A program made the position numbers and the translations under genes. A DNA stretch of 64,000 bases, taken from assembly GCF_030325625.1 (NCBI RefSeq), contig NZ_JACAIS010000004.1, forward strand, positions 405,846 through 469,845, read 5' to 3'. The notes below the pieces were generated by a model. It was not told the origin of the DNA, searched no databases, and was given only the letters and a program-made list of their open reading frames with translations. Source of the DNA: Sphingobacterium sp. N143 (GTDB lineage: Bacteria; Bacteroidota; Bacteroidia; Sphingobacteriales; Sphingobacteriaceae). How positions within the stretch are numbered: the first letter of the stretch is position 1; each line of letters begins with the position of its first letter. Of the stretch, positions 1 through 7,155 are shown piece after piece.

Positions 1-188
1 AGAGGTGTTTTGAGATCAACATCCGAATTGCTGAACATAAACGAATAGCCATATTTCTTTTCGACAATTTCAATCAGGGATTTAAGGTCTGAAGACGCCC
101 TTTTCTCTGACAGCAATTGCTGCGCGCTTACAGCAAAAAAAGTCTGGCTGAGGAGCCAAAGACTCATCAGAATAGGTTTCTTTTTCAT
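1..188 (-). CDS. SusC/TonB-linked outer membrane receptor, N-terminal fragment (runs off the window)
   Basis: Only the first 62 or so residues are inside the window. They show a signal peptide (basic start, then a hydrophobic stretch ending near Val-Ser-Ala-Gln) followed by the start of a secretin/TonB short N-terminal (STN) domain, with the typical pattern LKSLIEIVEKKYGYSF. STN domains occur in SusC-like receptors that signal to a FecR anti-sigma factor. The gene lies directly downstream of fecR and the ECF sigma gene on the same strand, so a FecI/FecR-controlled nutrient receptor is the natural reading. The substrate cannot be told from this fragment. The ATG at 186-188 is the start. Confidence 0.75.
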   Translation of the reverse strand, partial: MKKKPILMSLWLLSQTFFAVSAQQLLSEKRASSDLKSLIEIVEKKYGYSFMFSNSDVDLKTP

Positions 189-285
189 AATTTATGGTAT
201 ATTTATTTTAAGTAGTTTACATCAGTTATATATTTTTTGGTCATAGACTTTGGCTATCAATAGGTCGTTATTTAACTTTTGCCAA

Positions 286-1299
286 TCACTTTTTTGAAAC
301 AATATCTACAGATTTTCCTTTTATAGTATATTGGATAGGCGTAATGACATTCATCAACTCTAAAATCTCACGTAAATTTTCAGTCTTTACCTTAAAAGTG
401 TAATGCTTTTGGGTTTCGATACCTTCCCAATTTATATTGACACCGTACCAACGTTCCAGTTTCCTTAAAACCACATCTAATGGCTCGTTATCAAAAACGA
501 GTTCTTCAGATGTCCATGCGCTATATTGTAACGCATCCATTTTATTGATCTGGCTATATTTGCCACTCCGCTTATCCAGCTGAATATATTCATTTGGCAG
601 TAACTCTTTGACCATAAAACCTTTCTTATCTTTTACAGCTACTTTTCCACGGAGCAACGATACAACAATGTTGTCATCATCGGCGTATGCAGAAACATCA
701 AAAGCGGTTCCTTTTACCTCCACATCCAAATGAGAAGTTTCTACAATAAAAGATAAATCCTCTTTCTTAACCACCTCAAAGAAAGCTTCACCATCAAGTA
801 TAATTTTACGGTCCTGTTGGTTAAACGCTTGGGAGTACGTAATCTTTGTCCCCGCATTTAACCAAACCCTTGTTCCATCCGGTAAGATGAGCTGTGATTT
901 CTGCCCTGTTGCTGCATAGGCTATAGTCTGTTCCTGCAAGGACCTATTGACAGAAATACGGTGCTGAATAAAATATGTACCAAGTGTTCCTAGAAGAAAA
1001 ATAAAAAGAGCAGCGGCACTGCCCATCCACCAGAAACGGCGACGGTCAAAAACAACAGTTTTGATAACAGGTTGTATACGTTCCTGAATATTTGTCCAGA
1101 TTCGCGACCGGTCTACCCGATCTAACAACAAAGGAGATTCTTTAAGATGTGTCCATTCACTTTCCAACTGTACAAGATAATAGCGATTTTGTTCACTTGA
1201 CCTGAGCCAAGCAACAATTTCTTCAGACTCTTTTACATCGCTTTCTTTCTTCAGATAGCGTACCAGCTGCTCCAGTGAGGGCCTATAATTGTTATTCAT
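286..1299 (-). CDS. FecR family anti-sigma factor
   Basis: This 337-residue protein has the Bacteroidota FecR layout. A cytoplasmic N-terminal region (about 1-85) would bind the ECF sigma factor. A single transmembrane helix follows (about 87-112). The periplasmic FecR domain (about 125-220) includes the pattern VWLNAGTKITY, and a C-terminal DUF4974-type domain (about 255-330) includes LDVVLRKLERWYGV. The family senses the state of a partner TonB receptor and holds or activates its sigma factor. The gene lies between the sigma gene (upstream) and an STN-type receptor (downstream), the standard order. The protein itself looks intact although its partner sigma gene carries a premature stop. Confidence 0.9.
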   Translation of the reverse strand: MNNNYRPSLEQLVRYLKKESDVKESEEIVAWLRSSEQNRYYLVQLESEWTHLKESPLLLDRVDRSRIWTNIQERIQPVIKTVVFDRRRFWWMGSAAALFIFLLGTLGTYFIQHRISVNRSLQEQTIAYAATGQKSQLILPDGTRVWLNAGTKITYSQAFNQQDRKIILDGEAFFEVVKKEDLSFIVETSHLDVEVKGTAFDVSAYADDDNIVVSLLRGKVAVKDKKGFMVKELLPNEYIQLDKRSGKYSQINKMDALQYSAWTSEELVFDNEPLDVVLRKLERWYGVNINWEGIETQKHYTFKVKTENLREILELMNVITPIQYTIKGKSVDIVSKK

Positions 1300-1373
1300 T
1301 ATTTAGGGTTTACAGCAGATAGACACTTATCCCGCCCAAAACCCCTAAATGGTTTTATATTTTTTAAAAATAT

Positions 1374-1970
1374 TTAGAATAATACAGGCATGCCAGTCCC
1401 ACACATGGCTAAAACTAAGAATATTGAATCCGGGTAAAGTACCTGATAGCGCTCAAGAATATGTGTACGTATCTTCTTATAAGCGATCGACATCTGATTT
1501 TCGACTGTTTTTATGGACAGCTGCAGTTCCTCAGCCACCTGCTAATATGTCTTCTGCTGCTCTTTACAGGAGTAATAAACTATTTTACATTTTTCAGGCA
1601 ATCGTCCAATAGCTTCCCTATAGATATGAGAAAATTCTTCCCTATTGATGCATTCTTCAGCTTCCTGGCGGTTCATTTCTTCTTTAAACCAGCGCTCCAA
1701 ATGCGCTGTGCGTGTGCCTTCATTTCGCAAGGCATTGAGCACACGATTTCGGGCTGCTCGATAGAGATAAGTTTTTACATGAAAAATATGAATTTGGTCT
1801 CGGTCTTCCCATAATTTAACGAATACATCCTGTAAACAATCCTCGATTAACTGAACATCTCTGGTATAATACCCCAAGAAGCGACAAAGCTCATCAAAAT
1901 AATGATGAAACACTTCTTCCAGTGCCTCTTCATTAATCAAGAGTTCATCAACTAGGGTATCTGTATTCAT
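1374..1970 (-). pseudogene. ECF sigma-70 factor (FecI-like) interrupted by an in-frame amber stop
   Basis: The open frame gives 142 residues with sigma region 2 (about 20-90, including DCLQDVFVKLWE) and the start of region 4 (LPEKCKIVYY). It then meets TAG at 1542-1544. Reading on in the same frame restores the rest of region 4: QVAEELQLSIKTVENQ, then MSIAYKKIR, and a tail to TAA at 1374-1376. The full product would be 198 residues, normal for this family. The stop falls at the start of the region 4.2 helix-turn-helix, where a one-base change from CAG (Gln) to TAG explains it. A protein ending at 142 would lack -35 recognition. No frameshift is needed. A sequencing error remains possible. fecR and a receptor gene follow downstream. 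Confidence 0.85.
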
Positions 1971-2151
1971 TTATTAGGTTTTGGGACTAAGCTATAAAAT
2001 AAATCAAGATTTACAAAAAAAGTAAGTGTGCTCATCTTAACATATTTTGCACGCATTTTCACCATTTTAAAAAAATCAGCATATGGATACATTAACGGGA
2101 CTAGAAAAGGCACCTTAAATTTTCCCTAGTAATCGTATAGTTCAGGCATTC

Positions 2152-2189
2152 AAAAAAAAAACGACCTGCCATGGCAAGTCGTTTTTTTA
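2152..2189 (-). terminator. Intrinsic terminator after hemE
   Basis: The inverted repeat AAAAAACGAC / GTCGTTTTTT surrounds a short GC-rich centre that is itself partly self-complementary. It lies 15 bases past the hemE stop codon and is followed by a T-run in the direction of minus-strand transcription. It ends the kinase-regulator-TPR-hemE operon. A-runs on the other side could also stop plus-strand transcripts. Confidence 0.75.
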
Positions 2190-2203
2190 TTAAGTTTAAA
2201 AGA

Positions 2204-3241
2204 TCAATAACGAAATTCTTTCACAACCTCAATGGCATATTTCACATGATCAAATGGAATATCCGGCATAATACCATGCCCCAAGTTGAATATAAAACCA
2301 TGCTCTCCTCGCATACGCTCAAATAGCTCTATAATTTTTTTCTTGATAACAGGCTTATCCGCATACAGGACAAAAGGATCTAGATTTCCCTGAACCGCAA
2401 CACCTTGAGGTAAGGACTGTTTGATATTTTTAAGGTCTGCATTCCAATCTATTGAGACAACATCCGGCTGGGCTTCTACCATCATTGGCGCAAAGACAGA
2501 GGATCCTTTACAGAAAGAAATGACAGGAATATCCTTACGATTCAATTTAGAAATAATCTGTTTATTATAGTAATGAGAAAAATCACGATAATCATTCCAT
2601 GAAAGAGCCAAAGCCCAGCTATCAAATAATTGAATCGCGTTGACACCAGCAGCAATCTGCATATTAAGATATTCTACAGTAACATCAGCTATTTTTTGAA
2701 GAATTAGGTGGGCCAGTTCAGGTTGATTGTTTAGCATCAACTTTGTCAGCTTAAAGTCTTTGGAAGAACCACCTTCAACCAAATAGCTTAAAATGGTAAA
2801 AGGAGCACCCGCAAAACCGATCAATGGGATACGATTATCCAGGCGTTGTTGAATTACTTTTATGGCATCCCCAACATATTGCAGTTTATCCAGACAATTC
2901 ACGGACAGCGCTTCTGCATCTTTAACAGAACGAATTGGATTAGAAAAACGAGGACCAACGCCTTGTTCAAATGTCAGGTCACCGCCCATCGCTTCGGCAG
3001 TAACCAAAATATCAGAAAATAAAATAGCTGCATCAATACCCAATAGATCCACAGGTAACATGGTTACATCTGCGGCAATCTCTGGTGTTTTACACATCTC
3101 AAGGAAAGAATACTTATTTTTGATATCCCAATATTCTTTCATAAAGCGTCCCGCCTGACGCATCATCCACACAGGAGGTCTCTCGGTTTGCTGCGAAAAT
3201 GCAGCCCTAATCAATAAGTCGTTTTGTAAAGTAGTACTCAC
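2204..3241 (-). CDS. hemE: Uroporphyrinogen decarboxylase
   Basis: HemE removes four carboxyl groups from uroporphyrinogen III to give coproporphyrinogen III in cytoplasmic heme synthesis. The 345-residue length is normal for the family. The N-terminal signature PPVWMMRQAGRFMKEY carries the conserved substrate-binding Arg residues. The FSDILV motif holds the catalytic Asp, and FNLGHGIMPDIP near the C-terminus is the second family signature. The start is GTG at 3239-3241 and shares one base with the stop of the upstream TPR gene (TAGTG), so the two are probably translationally coupled. It is the last gene of an operon that begins with a two-component system, which is an unusual setting for a heme gene. 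Confidence 0.97.
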   Translation of the reverse strand: MSTTLQNDLLIRAAFSQQTERPPVWMMRQAGRFMKEYWDIKNKYSFLEMCKTPEIAADVTMLPVDLLGIDAAILFSDILVTAEAMGGDLTFEQGVGPRFSNPIRSVKDAEALSVNCLDKLQYVGDAIKVIQQRLDNRIPLIGFAGAPFTILSYLVEGGSSKDFKLTKLMLNNQPELAHLILQKIADVTVEYLNMQIAAGVNAIQLFDSWALALSWNDYRDFSHYYNKQIISKLNRKDIPVISFCKGSSVFAPMMVEAQPDVVSIDWNADLKNIKQSLPQGVAVQGNLDPFVLYADKPVIKKKIIELFERMRGEHGFIFNLGHGIMPDIPFDHVKYAIEVVKEFRY

Positions 3242-3759
3242 TATAAATGTTTTGAAATTTCGTTTTCTATTTTTGTAATAATGCTTGTTTGCCTTGCCGT
3301 CAAATGCAATTTGTTAGCGACATCGCTATATGCCTTAGCCCTTTCATAGTCTAATTTTCGCAGCGCAATATTAGCCAGATTGATCATGACCATCCCTTTT
3401 TCATTATCCTTTTTCCAGGGGAGACGTGAAGCCAATTGGAAATGATATTCCGCTTCATCGATACGTTCTTCCTTGAGCGCAATATTTCCCATCATAAATT
3501 CATAGAAATTGCGTCGCCCTTTCCGAAGCGTATCCGGATTTTTTATTTCAGACAATAAACTTTTCGTTTTGTCATAATCTTGACGGTGAAAAGCTTGTGT
3601 AGCTAAAAAAACAGATCCTTCTCTAAAATGGCTCCAGATTAAATAGCCAATTCCTCCTGCCAACAAGACGCAGGTCTGATAATGACCTTCGTAAAGACCA
3701 TAGCCCAAAAGTAACGCAGCAATAAAAATAACGGCTATTCTAGCCTTAATTGTCATCAT
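3241..3759 (-). CDS. Small membrane protein with TPR-like repeats
   Basis: This 172-residue protein begins with two hydrophobic helices (about 6-22 and 28-44) and continues as an all-helical cytoplasmic tail with tetratricopeptide-like repeats (about 55-165; patterns such as EAEYHFQLASRLPW and NLANIALRKLDYERAKAY). No catalytic motif is seen. Such proteins usually act as scaffolds. It sits 5 bases after the response regulator gene and overlaps hemE by one base, so it is part of that operon. Two adjacent ATG codons (3759 and 3756) could serve as start. Its function is unknown. Confidence 0.75.
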   Translation of the reverse strand: MMTIKARIAVIFIAALLLGYGLYEGHYQTCVLLAGGIGYLIWSHFREGSVFLATQAFHRQDYDKTKSLLSEIKNPDTLRKGRRNFYEFMMGNIALKEERIDEAEYHFQLASRLPWKKDNEKGMVMINLANIALRKLDYERAKAYSDVANKLHLTARQTSIITKIENEISKHL

Positions 3760-3764
3760 TCTTC

Positions 3765-4472
3765 CTATGCGTTATTGTCCGTAAACTTATAGCCAACTCC
3801 TCTAATGGAATGGAAATAAATTGGATGCTTTTGATCCGGTTCGAAATATTTTCGGAATGTTAAGATAAAGTTGTCAATCGTACGGGTCGAAGGATACACA
3901 TCATAGTTCCACACAGTTTCTAAGATCTGCTCACGTGAAACAGCTTCATTACGACGCTCTATCAACAGTTTTAATAACATCGTTTCCTTCTTGGTCAATG
4001 ATGTAATGGTACCATCTGCATGATGCAATTCATATGAATTAAAATAAATTGTTTTATCACCAATTTGATATGAATTCAGTTCTTTCAAATCATCAGGTTT
4101 CAAGCCACGACGCACCAAATTTCCAACACGAAGAATCAATTCTTCCAAGTTAAACGGCTTTACCAAATAATCATCAGCACCTTTTTTCAGTCCTGTTATA
4201 CGATCCTCACTGCTATTCTTGGCCGTCAAGAACATAATGGGGACCTCTGTATTTTGCAGTCGAATAGTTTCAGCAACCTGGAATCCGTCAATTTCTGGGA
4301 TCATCACATCTAAAATGACTAAATTGAAGCGTTCTTCTTTGAAGACTTTCAACGCCTTTTTTCCATCAGTAGCCGTTGTTACACGGTAACCTTCCATTTC
4401 GAGATTCAACTTGATAGCTTCTAACAAGTGTTCTTCATCTTCGACAAGTAATATTCTTTGTTTACTTTGCAT
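3765..4472 (-). CDS. OmpR-family response regulator
   Basis: The N-terminal receiver domain (about 1-120) has the acidic pair in LLVEDEEHLLEA, the phosphoacceptor Asp in LVILDVMIPEIDGF, the Thr in MFLTAK and the Lys in DYLVKPF. The C-terminal winged-helix domain (about 135-232) has the OmpR/PhoB pattern, ending in HSIRGVGYKF. It should bind DNA when phosphorylated by the kinase encoded just upstream. An upstream in-frame TTG at 4481 is less likely as start than ATG at 4472. With that start the gene overlaps the kinase gene by 11 bases, implying coupled translation. It resembles the RprY-type regulators of Bacteroidota. Confidence 0.93.
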   Translation of the reverse strand: MQSKQRILLVEDEEHLLEAIKLNLEMEGYRVTTATDGKKALKVFKEERFNLVILDVMIPEIDGFQVAETIRLQNTEVPIMFLTAKNSSEDRITGLKKGADDYLVKPFNLEELILRVGNLVRRGLKPDDLKELNSYQIGDKTIYFNSYELHHADGTITSLTKKETMLLKLLIERRNEAVSREQILETVWNYDVYPSTRTIDNFILTFRKYFEPDQKHPIYFHSIRGVGYKFTDNNA

Positions 4473-5337
4473 TTCTTTCAAATGTTACTTCAAAAATACT
4501 CCCCTTAGGAGTGTTATCTTTAACTTTAATGGTTGCGTCGTGCTTCTGCAGCACGGTTTTTACGATATATAACCCTAAACCTGTGCCTTTGGTTTTCCGA
4601 GTCGCTTCACTTCCTACGCGATAAAACTTATTAAAGATAAGTTTTTTCTCCTCATCACTGATACCAATACCATGATCTGCAACAGAAAAAATTATCTTAT
4701 TATTTTCTATATATAACTTTACATCCACCATGGCACAGGCCGGTGAATATTTAATGGCATTCTCAATCAGATTAGTCACAACATTACTTATTGCAAACTT
4801 ATCACCGTAAATAATAATATCCGCTTCCAAATAAGGTTTCAGAACCTGCGAACTACACGAGTTTTTTTGAAGTCTATCCACAATCTGTTCCACCAAGGAG
4901 GTAAAATTAAAATCCTCTTTTGGCATACTATAATTGCGGCTGTCCAATTTTGTTGTCATCAAAACATTTTCCACCAGATCGTCCAAACGTTCAATGTCCT
5001 TAAGTGAATTCCGCAAAAAAGTCTGTTGCTGCTCCTTATCCAGGTCTCTCCTTAGAATGGTTTGTATATATAACTTAACGGAGGCCAAAGGAGACTTTAG
5101 CTCATGGGTGATTGCCAAAAGAAAATTCTGTTGCTGCTGCAGTAACTTCTGCTCTCTTTCTACCAATCGTTTCAAACGCCATGCACCCCACAAAAAAATA
5201 ATCAAGAAGAAAATACCTTCGCCAATGATCATATTCTTTTTACTTGGATCAAAACGAATAAACATGACCCCCCACCATATCAGTTGCATCACCGCATAAA
5301 ACAACAGGAAATAAAAGAGTAACAGCGCTTTCTTCAT
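4462..5337 (-). CDS. Sensor histidine kinase with two membrane helices and almost no sensor domain
   Basis: The 291-residue kinase begins with two transmembrane helices (about 3-25 and 35-55) joined by only about ten residues. HisKA follows, with the H-box LLAITHELKSPLASVK. The HATPase_c domain has the N-box NLIENAIKYSP, G1 box VADHGIGIS and G2 box GTGLGLYIV. The lack of a periplasmic domain suggests intramembrane sensing. ATG at 5337 is chosen because a TAnnTTTG promoter box lies immediately upstream (5342-5349) and would fall inside any longer reading frame. It is the first gene of an operon with its regulator, a TPR protein and hemE. Confidence 0.92.
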   Translation of the reverse strand: MKKALLLFYFLLFYAVMQLIWWGVMFIRFDPSKKNMIIGEGIFFLIIFLWGAWRLKRLVEREQKLLQQQQNFLLAITHELKSPLASVKLYIQTILRRDLDKEQQQTFLRNSLKDIERLDDLVENVLMTTKLDSRNYSMPKEDFNFTSLVEQIVDRLQKNSCSSQVLKPYLEADIIIYGDKFAISNVVTNLIENAIKYSPACAMVDVKLYIENNKIIFSVADHGIGISDEEKKLIFNKFYRVGSEATRKTKGTGLGLYIVKTVLQKHDATIKVKDNTPKGSIFEVTFERNAK

Positions 5338-5341
5338 GTAA

Positions 5342-5349
5342 CAAAAATA
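5342..5349 (-). promoter_or_regulatory. Putative -7 promoter box of the kinase-hemE operon
   Basis: TATTTTTG on the minus strand matches the Bacteroidota -7 consensus TAnnTTTG. Transcription would begin within a few bases of the ATG at 5337, giving a very short leader. No clear -33 TTTG was found. Confidence 0.5.
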
Positions 5350-5537
5350 GCTATTCACCAAGGGATTCCGAAATATCCTAAAGATTATGACACAAAGAAG
5401 AAAATTAACCGATTCCCAATAAGACTAGAGCTCCGTCGATATGATCTCTACATCATATTGATGGGCTTTGATCAGAATTTTAAACACACCTGACATAAAT
5501 ACATTGCGATTGCCAGCAAATTTATTTTAGTTTGTAT

Positions 5538-6242
5538 ATGTTTAATAGTACAAAAAAGGATATTTTCTTTGACTTGGACCATACCATATGGGATTTTGAT
5601 AAAAATGCCGAGGAAAGTCTGAACGAGCTTTACTTCAAATACAGATTTGACAGTTTATTTAATCAGAAATCTGCCTCCCATTTCATCGAAACTTATACAG
5701 TCAATAACCATCGTCTTTGGGGACTCTATCATCATGGAAAAATCACAAAACCCGAATTAAGAAAAGCGAGATTTGCAGACACTTTTACCCAGCTTGGTAT
5801 CGACCCGGCACTATTTCCAGAAGAATTCGAACTGGATTACCTGGCTATTTGTCCGCAAAAGACCAACTTATTTCCAAATGCCCATGAGACTTTAGCTTAT
5901 CTAGGTCAAAAATACAATCTACATTTAATTTCCAATGGCTTCAAAGAAGCCTGTGAAACAAAGTTGGAAAAAAGTAATCTCAACAAATATTTTAAAAATA
6001 TATTTATCTCCGAAGTCATTGGAATAAATAAACCAGACCCTAGAATATTTCAGTTTGCGATGTCTACGGCCAATACCCATGCACAACAATCACTCATGAT
6101 TGGAGATAATCTTGATGCTGATGTGCGGGGAGCGCTCAACGTAGGTATGGATGCCATATTCTTCAATCCTACGACCATGGAGAAACCAGATGATATTTCA
6201 CATATGATTGTAGATCTAAAAGAACTACAGTCCATATTGTAG
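5538..6242 (+). CDS. YjjG-family HAD phosphatase (noncanonical pyrimidine nucleotidase)
   Basis: This 234-residue HAD hydrolase has motif I DLDHTIWDFD, where the first Asp is the nucleophile. Motif II is the SNG of LHLISNGF, the motif III Lys is in GINKPDPRIF, and motif IV is the acidic pair in MIGDNLDADVRGA. The DHTIWDFDKNA signature is typical of YjjG-type nucleotidases, which dephosphorylate nucleoside monophosphates and noncanonical pyrimidine nucleotides. ATG at 5538 is preferred over an in-frame TTG six bases upstream. It is a single-gene unit that ends in a strong bidirectional terminator shared with the convergent DUF1080 gene. Confidence 0.88.
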   Translation: MFNSTKKDIFFDLDHTIWDFDKNAEESLNELYFKYRFDSLFNQKSASHFIETYTVNNHRLWGLYHHGKITKPELRKARFADTFTQLGIDPALFPEEFELDYLAICPQKTNLFPNAHETLAYLGQKYNLHLISNGFKEACETKLEKSNLNKYFKNIFISEVIGINKPDPRIFQFAMSTANTHAQQSLMIGDNLDADVRGALNVGMDAIFFNPTTMEKPDDISHMIVDLKELQSIL

Positions 6243-6243
6243 G

Positions 6244-6290
6244 TTTTAAAATAAGAAAAGCAGCGTTTAGCTGCTTTTCTTATTTTAAAA
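6244..6290. terminator. Bidirectional terminator between YjjG-like and DUF1080 genes
   Basis: A perfect inverted repeat with 21-base arms (from TTTTAAAATAAG to CTTATTTTAAAA, GC core AGCAGC/GCTGCT) around the loop GTTTA. A and T runs flank it on both sides, so it can end transcripts from both convergent genes. The stop codon of the DUF1080 gene lies inside the right arm. Confidence 0.9.
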
Positions 6291-7089
6291 CTTTTACAGT
6301 GATATTTTTAAACCACACATCATTGCCATGATCCTGAAGACCAATCAATCCTGATTTGCTATCTCCTCCTACATGGCTTAGCAATTCAAAAGCCAATGGC
6401 CATTTTTCTGCACTAAATTTACTTTTTTGCAATAAATCAATCCATGATTTATCCCATAAAGTATATTCAACAACCTTTACACCATTCTGGAAATGTTCAA
6501 CTTTACCATTATTGACTACGATCTTGACCTTATTCCACTCTCCATATGGCTTTCCATTTTGTGGTTTTGCGGGGATCATATCATACAAGGATGTCGACTT
6601 GCGATTTCCATCAACTCCCATTTTTGCATCAGGGTGATTTTCATTATCAAGCACCTGACATTCCGGAGATGAAATATAAATCGGTTGACCTTCTACCTCT
6701 TTGGCTAAGAAAAAAATCCCCGAATTTGCTCCCTTGTCCACTTTCCATTCCATTTCCAGTTCAAAGTTTTTAAAATCATATGCGAACACCAAATCTCCAC
6801 CTTCCTCTTTGCCAACATTGGCCTTGCTATCAAATTTGATTGCTCCTTCATTGATTACCCATCGCTTAGGGACTACCGTCTTATCATATCCCCGCCAACC
6901 TTCCATGGAAGTACCATCAAAAATCACATAAGCACCTGCTTTATTCTTTTTGAATTTATTGATATCCACACGTGGCAAGTCCAAAATTTTGTAAGCAGGA
7001 ACTTCTTTTTGCGTTTGTGCTACGGCAGTAGTAAGATGCGCTGAGAAAGCCATCACCGACACTGCTAAAACTGTTTTTACTAACTTCAT
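6280..7089 (-). CDS. Secreted DUF1080 protein (3-keto-disaccharide hydrolase domain)
   Basis: This 269-residue protein has a signal peptide (about 1-25, ending near AVAQ) followed by one DUF1080 concanavalin-like beta-sandwich (about 45-268). It shows the family patterns GTSMEGWRGYD, FELEMEWKVDKGANSGIFF and GLIGLQDHGNDVWFKNI. Characterised DUF1080 enzymes cleave 3-keto-glycosides or hydrate 3-keto sugars in the periplasm; the exact substrate here is unknown. It is a lone gene on the minus strand with its own -7-like box upstream. It is not in the PUL operon, although it could act on related sugars. Confidence 0.85.
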   Translation of the reverse strand: MKLVKTVLAVSVMAFSAHLTTAVAQTQKEVPAYKILDLPRVDINKFKKNKAGAYVIFDGTSMEGWRGYDKTVVPKRWVINEGAIKFDSKANVGKEEGGDLVFAYDFKNFELEMEWKVDKGANSGIFFLAKEVEGQPIYISSPECQVLDNENHPDAKMGVDGNRKSTSLYDMIPAKPQNGKPYGEWNKVKIVVNNGKVEHFQNGVKVVEYTLWDKSWIDLLQKSKFSAEKWPLAFELLSHVGGDSKSGLIGLQDHGNDVWFKNITVKVLK

Positions 7090-7111
7090 TCTTTTAGTTT
7101 TAGGTTTGTTT

Positions 7112-7119
7112 CAAAATTA
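7112..7119 (-). promoter_or_regulatory. Putative -7 promoter box of the DUF1080 gene
   Basis: TAATTTTG on the minus strand matches TAnnTTTG and lies 22 bases upstream of the ATG. No obvious -33 element was seen. Confidence 0.4.
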
Positions 7120-7155
7120 AATTTAAACATTTAGACTTAAAAAGAGGAATATTTT

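Noticed and set aside
1461..1814. Open frame of 117 codons on the plus strand across the sigma gene
   Set aside because: It is antisense to the sigma factor, whose protein motifs are clear on the minus strand, and shows no recognisable domain.
1542..1970. Frameshift instead of nonsense mutation in the sigma gene
   Set aside because: The downstream region 4 sequence is in the same frame as the upstream part, so a base change and not an insertion or deletion fits.
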